Positions 1 through 5,484 of a DNA stretch of 5,484 nt are shown here, in pieces. The translations under genes and the position numbers were made by a program. The stretch covers positions 1 to 5,484 of the forward strand of contig JBNJEM010000548.1 of assembly GCA_051745935.1 (NCBI GenBank). Direction: 5' to 3'. The notes under the pieces are model-generated. The model did not search any database. It had not been told where the DNA came from and saw only the letters and a list, made by a program, of their open reading frames with translations. Origin of the DNA: JBNJEM01 sp051745935. GTDB lineage: Bacteria > Planctomycetota > Planctomycetia > Pirellulales > Pirellulaceae. Positions within the stretch are counted from its first letter, which is position 1. The number at the start of each line of letters is the position of its first letter.

Positions 1-24
1 CCCGCATATTCTCCAGCCGAGACG

Positions 25-46
25 GCACAAATGTCCCCACTCCCCT
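25..46 (+). repeat. Direct repeat, left copy
   Basis: The bases GCACAAATGTCCCCACTCCCC recur almost exactly at 363-383 as GCAAAAATGTCCC-ACTCCCC, with one substitution and a one-base deletion. This copy lies immediately before the RAYT-like tail. A link to the transposon (flanking REP-like sequence or insertion boundary) is inferred from position. Confidence 0.5.
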
Positions 47-66
47 CCGCGCTCTGCTATTCGGCG

Positions 67-255
67 GTACTGCGTCCCGAGGACTCGCTGACTCGTGTCA
101 ATCAACCGCTGACCGTTCCGGAGTTTGAAGCGTTGCGCCGGTGTACCGAACGTGGGCAACCATTCAGCCAGCGCGAAGCGGTCACTATGACGAACGAGAG
201 ACTAAGACTGCAGTACACACTCCGCGCACGCGGAACCCCATTAAGGCAGAGCTGA
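67..255 (+). pseudogene. C-terminal remnant of a RAYT/IS200-like tyrosine transposase
   Basis: The frame reads LRPEDSLTRVNQPLTV, then EFEALRRCTERGQPF, then ERLRLQYTLRARGTP before a TGA at 253-255. The order VNxPLT..E.EALRR...RGxPF..........ERL.LQ.TLR.RG.P is what I recognise as the C-terminal tail of REP-associated tyrosine transposases common in planctomycetes; those usually end in RGRPRK. The catalytic HUH and Tyr region is absent. The frame is open to the window edge, but the stretch before about base 60 does not look like the family and contains the direct repeat at 25-46. The ATG at 31 falls inside that repeat and is unlikely to be a real start. I infer a truncated, non-functional remnant. 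The recognition comes from memory of the family, not from a search. Confidence 0.6.
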
Positions 256-362
256 CCCGCTTGAAACACCACCGTCGTGTCACGAATACGTCGACACCGG
301 TTGCCATGTCGTCGCGCAGGCGCAAGAACGAATGCCCCTTATCTATCCTGCCTCACCTGCCC

Positions 363-383
363 GCAAAAATGTCCCACTCCCCT
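363..383 (+). repeat. Direct repeat, right copy
   Basis: Second copy of the repeat at 25-46, in the same orientation and followed by a pyrimidine-rich run TTTTCCCCTCCCG. It ends about 15 bases before the point where homology to the large gene's module begins on the minus strand. It could therefore mark the edge of an element that interrupted the module copy. The two copies bracket about 340 bp containing the RAYT-like tail. The stretch 256-362 between the tail and this copy shows no convincing coding or RNA feature. Confidence 0.5.
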
Positions 384-395
384 TTTCCCCTCCCG

Positions 396-535
396 AAGTC
401 GTCGGCAATACCGGTGTGGGGATGGGCGACGGCGATGAAGTTGTCGCCGTAGCGTCCGTCCTGGATCTTCAGGTAGGACATCTGCATCGATTCGCTGTCG
501 TCGCTGGGGCCGGCCGTGGTGAATTCAAGCGTCCA
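396..535 (-). pseudogene. Orphan fragment of the large protein's RYGDNF module
   Basis: Read on the minus strand this segment gives TLEFTTAGPSDDSES, then YLKIQDGRYGDNFIAVAHPH, then TGIADDF. The large gene at about 4600-4740 encodes a matching order: TLTFLPDDPTN, then FEIQNARYGDNFIVAAHPHD, then GIVQTFEF. The spacing between TLxF and RYGDNF is similar (24 versus 26 residues). At nucleotide level, 420-454 and 4626-4660 match at 33 of 35 positions. The frame continues into unrelated sequence at both ends: the direct-repeat/pyrimidine tract below about 396, and the antisense of a transposase remnant above about 540. The minus-strand open frame 353-799 is therefore a chimera and not a gene. I infer a relic of a second copy of the large gene or a displaced module. 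Confidence 0.7.
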
Positions 536-553
536 CCCAGGCAGCCCTCCACC

Positions 554-820
554 GTCTTGCGGGTGGAGCCCCGGCTTCTGGGCCTGTTCACACTGGTGAC
601 CCTCGTCTGACAGAACCACCTGCGTCGCCATCACCCGCGAATCCTCCAGCGCCCCTGGTACCCCAAGACGGAGCCCACCTTCGCCGACGCCCTGGGCACC
701 GTGCGGGAGCTGATCTGGCGGGAATCGATTTTTCCCCACCCCCAGATCCGTCCGGGTGTGGAAAAACTCGGCCCCAAATACGGCGAAGCCTTCCTGCATT
801 GGTCTACCCAGGCGGGCTGA
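554..820 (+). pseudogene. C-terminal remnant of a transposase, with in-frame stop
   Basis: The plus strand reads TVLRVEPRLLGLFTLVTLV, a TGA at 608-610, then in the same frame QNHLRRHHPRILQRPWYP, KTEPTFADALGTVRELIWRE, SIFPHPQIRPGVEKL and a final TGA at 818-820. The WYPKTEPTFADALGTVRELIW stretch resembles the extreme C-terminus of planctomycete DDE-type transposases, typically WYxKxEPTFxDALxxVRRxLW. The DDE catalytic core is absent and the internal stop lies inside the matching region, so this is a decayed fragment. The upstream boundary is uncertain: between about 525 and 560 the homology switches to the minus-strand module relic. The exact IS family cannot be named from this tail. It is convergent with the lipoprotein gene, with only 26 bases between the two stop codons; no clear terminator hairpin is visible there. 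Confidence 0.55.
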
Positions 821-846
821 GTGGTGATAAATGGCAAAAGTCGAGC

Positions 847-1923
847 TCAGTCCTCGACCACGTCGATCAGCAGGATCGTGCGGTCGAACCTAATAGGAGT
901 AAGCTCCTTCTCAGCAGCGGAGCGGTCGTCGAGCGAGTAGCTGGCATGCAGTTTGTATCTGCCCAAAGGTACCCCCTCAGTTCCCTCATATCCGAAGTCC
1001 TTCAGAGATATCGACACGGGGATCGACTGGTGGGCTTCCAGCGTGGCTACCGAGTAATCGTCAGACGGATCGCGCCCGTCGGTCAGCGGCGTCTCATTCC
1101 TCTGCGTGGTCAGAATCAATTTCAAGTCATGCATTGGCTTCCCGATGCTCCCTCGACGGTATCGGATTGCCTCATCGGAAAAGTTCTGAATCTCCAACTT
1201 CACCTCCATGGGATCCTGCCGCTTGTCGAAACGGACGACGGGAAGCACTGCAAGTGGTGTGTTCGTTTTATCTCTATAGTTACCTCTATCACCTTGGTTC
1301 AGATTGGCCTCTTGGACTTTGCGGGAAGCCCAACGCCGTCTGATGGATGGAAGATCTCGTCGATTATCGATCAGGTCGATCAACGCCACCGGCCGGTTCA
1401 GATGCACCGGCGTCATGCCGTACTTGGCTTGATACTCTTTCCAATACTCGCCCATGTGATAAAAAGCATCCATCTGATAACGCCCTATTGGGAGCACCCG
1501 TGTGCCGTCATGCGGAAGGTCATACGCCTTCATTGTGATGGCGCATGAGAGAGAATCGCCTGGTGCGAGTCGGGATATTCCGTCTTGCGAGAAGACTTCA
1601 CCTTCGAGATTATCGCTTACCAACCACGTACCGTCCATGGCGAAGTAGAAGGTGAAGAAGTAGATGGGCGTTGGCCACTGCTGCTGGTGATAGACAACTT
1701 CTTCTGCGGAGACGTTGATTATCTCCACCTCGACCTCCTGTTCTCCTGCCCTGTTAACCGGGATTACGGGCAATATCGACAAGTGTGGCGATGTCGGCAA
1801 ATCTGGAGTCGCCGCAGTTCGACTCTTCGTCTCGTCACCGTTATCGCAACCAGGAAGCGATACCACCAAGAAAACAAGAATCCCCGCGAAAATACGACGC
1901 GACTGAATAGCGTGGTGTGACAT
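847..1923 (-). CDS. Predicted lipoprotein with two tandem beta-rich domains
   Basis: A 358-residue product of unknown function. The chosen ATG at 1923-1921 has AAAGGA six bases upstream and places a signal peptide at the N-terminus: a basic start (SRR at 8-10), a hydrophobic run IFAGILVFLVV, and lipobox LPGC with Cys26 as the likely lipidated residue. An in-frame ATG at 1983 would add 20 residues, overlap the upstream gene by 17 bases and bury the signal peptide. The mature part contains one domain twice, at about 48-187 and 224-358. Each copy begins LxxLPV, has a V(E/K)xEIxNxS core, then a (V/L)PxGRY strand (GRY at 147-149 and 321-323), and ends with a LIDxx motif. This N.S ... pGrY pattern suggests an Ig-like beta-sandwich. 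It loosely recalls BsuPI-type proteinase-inhibitor domains, but I cannot assign the family. SRRIF also matches the core of a Tat motif, possibly by chance. The gene lies 43 bases downstream of the metallopeptidase gene and is probably co-transcribed with it. Confidence 0.85.
   Translation of the reverse strand: MSHHAIQSRRIFAGILVFLVVSLPGCDNGDETKSRTAATPDLPTSPHLSILPVIPVNRAGEQEVEVEIINVSAEEVVYHQQQWPTPIYFFTFYFAMDGTWLVSDNLEGEVFSQDGISRLAPGDSLSCAITMKAYDLPHDGTRVLPIGRYQMDAFYHMGEYWKEYQAKYGMTPVHLNRPVALIDLIDNRRDLPSIRRRWASRKVQEANLNQGDRGNYRDKTNTPLAVLPVVRFDKRQDPMEVKLEIQNFSDEAIRYRRGSIGKPMHDLKLILTTQRNETPLTDGRDPSDDYSVATLEAHQSIPVSISLKDFGYEGTEGVPLGRYKLHASYSLDDRSAAEKELTPIRFDRTILLIDVVED
850..1254 (-). repeat. Lipoprotein internal domain, copy 2
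   Basis: Encodes residues 224-358, the second, slightly shorter copy of the beta-rich domain. It ends the protein two residues after its LIDVV motif. The linker between copies (about 189-223) is rich in Arg, Asn and Asp and looks unstructured. Confidence 0.75.
1360..1782 (-). repeat. Lipoprotein internal domain, copy 1
   Basis: Encodes residues 48-188 of the lipoprotein. LSILPVIPV, VEVEIINVSAEEVVY, PIGRYQMDAFY and RPVALIDLID align in order with the second copy at 850-1254 (LAVLPVVRF, VKLEIQNFSDEAIRY, PLGRYKLHASY, RTILLIDVVE). Copy 1 has two aromatic-rich insertions (YFFTFYF and EYWKEY regions) that copy 2 lacks. The copies have diverged strongly, so the duplication is old. Confidence 0.75.
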
Positions 1924-1929
1924 TACCAG

Positions 1930-1935
1930 TCCTTT
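1930..1935 (-). promoter_or_regulatory. Ribosome-binding site of the lipoprotein gene
   Basis: On the minus strand AAAGGA is followed by six bases (CTGGTA) and then ATG. This supports the 1923 start over the in-frame ATG at 1983. It sits in the 43-base gap after the stop of the large gene, so translation of the lipoprotein can initiate independently on a shared transcript. Confidence 0.7.
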
Positions 1936-1966
1936 CACGAGCTGTTTAACGGACAAGTCGAGCGAT

Positions 1967-4900
1967 TCAAGGCGTCTCTTCAACGGACTGCTTGTGTGTG
2001 AGGTCCACTTGACGCCTTGTCAAATCGGAGAACGTTGTCGACTTCCAGTTGAGCGGCCCGAAGTTTGACATGACAAAGCTATCCAGTGAGGGCGACGCCA
2101 GATGCTCGTATGTATCAAATCCATTCGCGTCTCTTGTGTCGATAAGCAAGTGCGTGATTTCATGTGCGACGGTACGAACGATCCAAGCGTCAATATCATT
2201 GAGATTTCCATCTTCCTGAATCGCTCGCTCCGCTTTCGTTTTGACCGCCGCAGTGGCGCCGCCGGCGCCGGCGTATCCGCCGTTTGTTGCGTTCCAGTCA
2301 TATTGATCAACGAATCCGAAGTGCACGAACTCTGCAAGCATGTTGGCCGCACCATTTGTCTTGTGGCGATGGGCATCCTGCCAGGCATAATAGTCATTCA
2401 ATATCGAAAGGCTGTCTTGCGATGCAGCCGGTTCGTCGACGACGTAATACAGTTGAATGCCAAGGCCGTTAGAAGAATGACCAAAAGCCCCCGACACATC
2501 TTCCATGATGGAACGAGCTTCGGTTTCGCCAAACGAATAGGGGTAGCTGGCACCGCCATGGGAGAGCGTCCAGTTCAGTCCCTCCATGACGTCCACCTCC
2601 ACGAGCAGTTCCTTTTCGGCGATGCTCAGCCGCTTGTGCCCGCCAGGGTGGCCGTTGCCGCCGTCGAGGAGGAAGCCGCGGTACTCCTGGAACTCGTTCA
2701 AGCTGTCGCCGGCCGTCTTATGGGTGTCCGTGCCGGGACCGAGGCCGTCCCAATCGGCATGCTCCGAGTCGTAGTAATCCGCTGCCCCCATCCCCGCGTT
2801 GGCGAGACTGGCGTGGCTCGTGTGGTACTTCGCGTTGAATTCGGCGAGTTGCGCCACTTCCCAGCAGTCGGCGATGCCGTCATTATCGGCATCGGTGGGG
2901 ACGTCGAGCGTCCAACGGAAGACCTCGTTGCCGCCTTGGTAGAAACAAACGACCACCGTCGCCGCGCCGCCATAGTCCTTACAATAGAAATCGGCCAGCG
3001 TCTTTCCGCTGGTCATCGTACCGGATGTCGACACGTCATCCAACGTGAGGCTGAAGGAGTAATCGTCGTCCCTGGCGAGCGAACCGTCGTTCTGGACCAG
3101 ATACGCCGTCTTGTTTTCGGCGAAACCGTCGAGTGAGGTACAACTCGAAAGCAGTAGCGAGACGTTGTCGATGCCTTGGCCCGACCCGATTCCCTCGGCA
3201 ATGATTTTCATGTGTTGTCCGACGTAAGAGACGTTATTGAACGTCGTTCCGGTCGAGAGTCGGTTGGTTGTCCCCTCGTAGCCCGGCAGGTAATTCGCGA
3301 CACCGTCCACCGCGTCGAACAGCGCGCCGTTGTTGTTCACGTCGAGATCGACATAGACGACGGTGACCTTCACGGAGTCCATTTCCACATAGTTGAACGT
3401 CGTACCCGGTCCGTCGGGATCGATCAGGACCTTGACGGTCGTCACGCCCGGGTTGATCCCCTCCAGGCCGAATTCCACGGTGCGATGCGTGTCGCTGAGC
3501 CCGAGTTGGGTCGTGGTGTAGTCGTTGCCCGGCGCGACGAAGTCGCCGCCGGAGGCCACGCTCGCGCCGTCGCGGGCCACATTCGCCTGTTTGGTCCAAA
3601 TCCGCAGGTTGCCCGCCGCTGGGCTGTAGGCACCACCGCTCTCGGTCGCGCCCAGGGGATCGGACGCCGCGTAGTCGAATTTGATGGTAGCGACGGACAG
3701 GTCGATGTTGTCGAGCACCTCCAAGACCAGTGGATCGAACGCCGGCGCGGCGAGGTCGATGTCGTCGTGATTGCCGGCGACACGATCGCGGTCGTAGCCG
3801 TCCGCGTAGTCCGGCACGCGATCGCCGAAAACGTTCGCAGGATCGAAGTCGGAATTGTCACCAAGCCGAGCACGCACGATCTTCCCGGGCGCGGCGGGGG
3901 CGTTCTCCACGACTTCCTCCGCCTCGTTGCGTTCCAGAACTCCGTTGTTGTCCGAGTCGACGTCCAGGTCCGCGCCAGTCACCGTAAAGACAACAACATC
4001 ACTGTAGACGACTTCGTCGTTCGTGTCCAGGATGCTCCAAGTCACGGTCCCGCGGCCAGGATAGATCCCCTCCACGTACGCACGTGGCGGAAACGCTGGC
4101 AGGCTTGTGCCGATCACCCACTGGTAGTGCACGCCTCGAACCACGCTCGCCGACTCGGGCAGGAGCGTCTTTTGGTCGTCCGCGTACATGTACAGGTGGT
4201 TCGAACATGTCAGCTCAAGCGTGAAGCCGGTCATGCCGTCGGTATTGGGGAAGGCAAGCTCCAGGGTTGCCGGATACAGATCATCATCCGGGCAGGCGAT
4301 CGAACCGTCGAAGAGGTCGCAGATTCCATCTAGATCATCGTCGTCGTTGTTGACGAAGAAAATCTTGCCTGGTTCGCTGGGTTTGTCTTCCACGTAGTCT
4401 TCGTGGTCGCCGTGCTCGATCGAGCCCGTGTTGTCGCTGTCGGTGTCGATGTCGACCGAGGGGAAGATGGTGAGGATCGAGGTGCGGTAGTCGCCGGTAA
4501 AGCGGAAATCACCCGCTGAGTTGTCCGGCAACTCTACCCATTCGCCGGAGTTTTCGGGGCGCATGAGCACGAGGGTTCCCGAGCCGTCGTCCCGGAACTC
4601 GAACGTCTGAACAATCCCATCGTGCGGATGGGCGGCGACGATGAAGTTGTCGCCGTAGCGGGCGTTTTGGATTTCGAAGACGCCCTTCCCAATCCCCGGT
4701 GTATCGTCAGGATTGGTCGGGTCGTCGGGCAGGAAGGTCAGCGTGAGGGTTTCCGGTGTCAGCGCCGCCTCGTTGTCCCGCTGTCCCGGGCCGCGGTCGG
4801 GATCGGGCGTTGCCGGAACGTTGGCCACGGTGTTGTCCGGGTCGAACCACGCCAAGTGCAGAGTGCCTTGCATGCCTTTCGGTACTTCCTCGGCGAGCGT

Positions 4901-5484
4901 AACCTTCACCCGAATCGTATCAAACACGTCGGGGGCGGTCATGTCTGGATAGACAACATATCCTTCCGCACCGGTGGAAAGTTGCGCGAGGTCCAGCCCG
5001 TTGACGGTTCGTGAGTATAAAACCTCCTCCCATTTCATCGAGTCGACGTAGGTCAGGGCGATCCGCGGCTGGTCGGCCGTGTAGTCGTACGGCGGGCTCC
5101 CCTCGCGATGCAGCTGGACGCTGGCGGTATTTAGCGTCTGGAAGTAGATGTTGTTTCCTCCGAAGGTGACCGTGGGCGTGATGAGCGTTTCCCCCAGGCC
5201 GCCCGGCGAGGCGTAGGTCCACCGGTCACGGCTGGAGTCGAGCGTGATCGATTCGAACCCCCAATTCACGGCGGTCATGAGACCGTCGGAGGTGGTCTTC
5301 GCCTTCCAGCGATGGTCGTCACACGCCCAGAGGAGGGACCAGTAGTTGCCGTTCGTATCGACCCCCGAGTCTTCAGGCGCGTCCCAGGTCGTTTCACCCC
5401 ATGCCTGTTCTTCGACTTCGTAGCCTTCGACGGCGACGACATGGACGAGGACGGTCCACGCGACCGGGAGGCCGTCGGCGTCCT
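1967..5484 (-). CDS. Giant modular extracellular protein with C-terminal zincin-like metallopeptidase domain (5' end outside window)
   Basis: At least 1171 residues are visible, counted from the first complete codon at 5482; the N-terminus and any signal peptide lie beyond the window. The in-frame ATG at 5278 is internal: the frame stays open upstream with similar composition (GNYWSLLWACDD) and the ATG has no ribosome-binding site. The order is: a beta-rich region with FDTIRVKVTLAEEVP and HLAWFDPDN; a GVFEIQNARYGDNF module (RYGDNF 275-280); three D-rich modules starting near 343, 504 and 711; calcium-loop-like segments at about 862-936 (DADNDGIADCWE, DSLNEFQEYRG); and a C-terminal domain of about 220 residues with HEITH at 1107-1111, His1127, and SFVMS with Met1138. 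HExxH supplies two zinc ligands and the catalytic Glu in zincins; the third ligand is inferred. The low Lys content, abundant Asp/Asn and repeated modules fit a secreted or surface protein. The substrate is unknown. The lipoprotein gene follows after 43 bases. The general style resembles giant planctomycete proteins. Confidence 0.85.
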   Translation of the reverse strand, partial: DADGLPVAWTVLVHVVAVEGYEVEEQAWGETTWDAPEDSGVDTNGNYWSLLWACDDHRWKAKTTSDGLMTAVNWGFESITLDSSRDRWTYASPGGLGETLITPTVTFGGNNIYFQTLNTASVQLHREGSPPYDYTADQPRIALTYVDSMKWEEVLYSRTVNGLDLAQLSTGAEGYVVYPDMTAPDVFDTIRVKVTLAEEVPKGMQGTLHLAWFDPDNTVANVPATPDPDRGPGQRDNEAALTPETLTLTFLPDDPTNPDDTPGIGKGVFEIQNARYGDNFIVAAHPHDGIVQTFEFRDDGSGTLVLMRPENSGEWVELPDNSAGDFRFTGDYRTSILTIFPSVDIDTDSDNTGSIEHGDHEDYVEDKPSEPGKIFFVNNDDDDLDGICDLFDGSIACPDDDLYPATLELAFPNTDGMTGFTLELTCSNHLYMYADDQKTLLPESASVVRGVHYQWVIGTSLPAFPPRAYVEGIYPGRGTVTWSILDTNDEVVYSDVVVFTVTGADLDVDSDNNGVLERNEAEEVVENAPAAPGKIVRARLGDNSDFDPANVFGDRVPDYADGYDRDRVAGNHDDIDLAAPAFDPLVLEVLDNIDLSVATIKFDYAASDPLGATESGGAYSPAAGNLRIWTKQANVARDGASVASGGDFVAPGNDYTTTQLGLSDTHRTVEFGLEGINPGVTTVKVLIDPDGPGTTFNYVEMDSVKVTVVYVDLDVNNNGALFDAVDGVANYLPGYEGTTNRLSTGTTFNNVSYVGQHMKIIAEGIGSGQGIDNVSLLLSSCTSLDGFAENKTAYLVQNDGSLARDDDYSFSLTLDDVSTSGTMTSGKTLADFYCKDYGGAATVVVCFYQGGNEVFRWTLDVPTDADNDGIADCWEVAQLAEFNAKYHTSHASLANAGMGAADYYDSEHADWDGLGPGTDTHKTAGDSLNEFQEYRGFLLDGGNGHPGGHKRLSIAEKELLVEVDVMEGLNWTLSHGGASYPYSFGETEARSIMEDVSGAFGHSSNGLGIQLYYVVDEPAASQDSLSILNDYYAWQDAHRHKTNGAANMLAEFVHFGFVDQYDWNATNGGYAGAGGATAAVKTKAERAIQEDGNLNDIDAWIVRTVAHEITHLLIDTRDANGFDTYEHLASPSLDSFVMSNFGPLNWKSTTFSDLTRRQVDLTHKQSVEETP
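2069..2164 (-). other. Zincin active-site region HEITH ... H ... SFVMS
   Basis: The codons for HEITH are at 2164-2150. Fifteen residues later comes the His of TYEH (codon 2104-2102), and eleven residues after that the Met of SFVMS (2071-2069). HExxH preceded by the helix AWIVRTVA is typical of zincins. A His and a Met downstream resemble the third ligand and Met-turn of metzincins, but the classical HExxHxxGxxH spacing is not present. Assignment as an active zinc peptidase is an inference from this motif. Confidence 0.7.
2681..2899 (-). other. Calcium-binding-like segment (thrombospondin type 3 / EF-loop-like)
   Basis: Encodes visible residues 862-935. DADNDGIADCWE at 864-875 has the DxDxDG spacing of calcium loops followed by the usual Trp-Glu. 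ADWDGLGPGTD and DSLNEFQEYRG form a second half resembling the DGLxNxxEY ending common in bacterial thrombospondin-type-3-like stretches. It separates the repeat modules from the peptidase domain and probably acts as a calcium-stabilised linker. Confidence 0.6.
2897..3355 (-). repeat. D-rich beta module C (degenerate copy)
   Basis: Begins VYVDLDVNNNGALFDAVDG at visible residue about 710, echoing the opening of modules A and B. It lacks the PGKI motif and has a shorter D-rich loop. It carries three Cys residues (CTSL, FYCKD, VVVCFY regions) and leads directly into the DADNDGIADCWE calcium-loop segment. Confidence 0.5.
3350..4456 (-). repeat. D-rich beta modules A and B of the large protein
   Basis: Two diverged copies of one module. 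Module A (visible residues 343-502) begins VDIDTDSDNTGSIE, has EPGKI at 370-374, a D-rich stretch NNDDDDLDGICDLFDG, and ends VVYSDVVVFTV. Module B (504-711) begins ADLDVDSDNNGVLE, has APGKI at 531-535, then DRVPDYADGYDRD, and ends SVKVTVVYVD. The shared pattern is D(L/I)DxDSDNxGxxE ... (E/A)PGKI ... D-rich loop ... paired beta strands. The Asp spacing suggests calcium binding by the loops, as in thrombospondin-type-3-like repeats, but I cannot name the family. Confidence 0.7.
4626..4660 (-). repeat. Nucleotide match to the orphan module fragment at 420-454
   Basis: 33 of 35 bases are identical with 420-454 in the same orientation (differences at 429/4635 and 432/4638). It encodes the RYGDNF...AAHPH core of the module. 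Conservation at DNA level over this short block, with more divergent flanks, suggests a fairly recent copy or a conversion tract. Confidence 0.8.

Noticed and set aside
353..799. Minus-strand open frame of 148 codons as an intact gene
   Set aside because: It joins the module relic (396-535) to the antisense of a transposase tail and to the direct-repeat tract, so it is a chance fusion of debris.
821..860. Possible bidirectional terminator between the transposase relic and the lipoprotein stop
   Set aside because: Only a five-base CTGAG/CTCAG pairing with a long loop and no T-run can be drawn.
799..1548. Plus-strand open frame of 249 codons opposite the lipoprotein gene
   Set aside because: No motif or ribosome-binding site; the minus-strand frame has a signal peptide, lipobox and internal domain duplication.
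1924..1983. Alternative lipoprotein start at 1983 overlapping the large gene
   Set aside because: It would place 20 residues before the signal peptide, and the ATG at 1923 has a well-spaced AAAGGA.
2261..2272. 12-base palindrome GCCGGCGCCGGC
   Set aside because: It falls within codons for a Gly/Ala-rich stretch (GYAGAGGATAA) of the large protein and is explained by composition.
2102..4333. Long plus-strand open frames opposite the large gene (about 2102-3136 and 3176-4333)
   Set aside because: Their products are Val/Arg/His-rich without recognisable motifs and lie antisense to a well-supported modular protein. They are the usual by-product of high-GC codon use on the other strand.
1..5484. 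CRISPR array, tRNA, rRNA or riboswitch
   Set aside because: No regularly spaced repeats, cloverleaf or conserved RNA core was seen on either strand.

Overview
The window looks like an accessory region of a planctomycete-type bacterium (Planctomycetota, Pirellula/Rhodopirellula-like). This is an inference from protein style. The dominant gene is a very large, Asp/Asn-rich, apparently extracellular protein built from repeated modules opening with signatures such as DLDVDSDNNG, a style I associate with giant planctomycete surface or secreted proteins. No rRNA, tRNA or other taxonomic marker is present.

Right and centre (1967-5484, minus strand): the 3' part of one long gene. Its start lies beyond the right edge; the frame is open for 68 codons upstream of the first in-window ATG. 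At least 1171 residues are visible. In order they are: a beta-rich region, a module with an RYGDNF signature, three related D-rich beta modules, a calcium-binding-like segment (DADNDGIAD ... DSLNEFQEYRG), and a C-terminal domain with the zinc-metallopeptidase motif HEITH followed by a possible third His ligand and a Met-turn-like SFVMS.

Centre-left (847-1923, minus): a 358-residue lipoprotein gene 43 bases downstream of the protease gene, with a good ribosome-binding site. It has a lipobox (LPGC) and two internal copies of one beta-rich domain. The two genes probably form one transcription unit. A secreted or surface metallopeptidase with an adjacent exported lipoprotein could be an enzyme with a chaperone, anchor or inhibitor. 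A toxin-immunity-like pair is the speculative version.

Left (1-846): a graveyard of mobile-element pieces with no intact gene. On the plus strand is the C-terminal tail of a RAYT/IS200-like tyrosine transposase, then a second copy of a short direct repeat. On the minus strand is a short orphan fragment homologous to the RYGDNF module of the large gene. On the plus strand again is the C-terminal tail of a DDE-type-looking transposase with an in-frame stop, ending only 26 bases before the lipoprotein stop codon. This suggests repeated insertion, duplication and decay beside the large gene. GC content is about 70% in part of the large gene's middle and about 43-47% at its metallopeptidase end, consistent with mosaic assembly.
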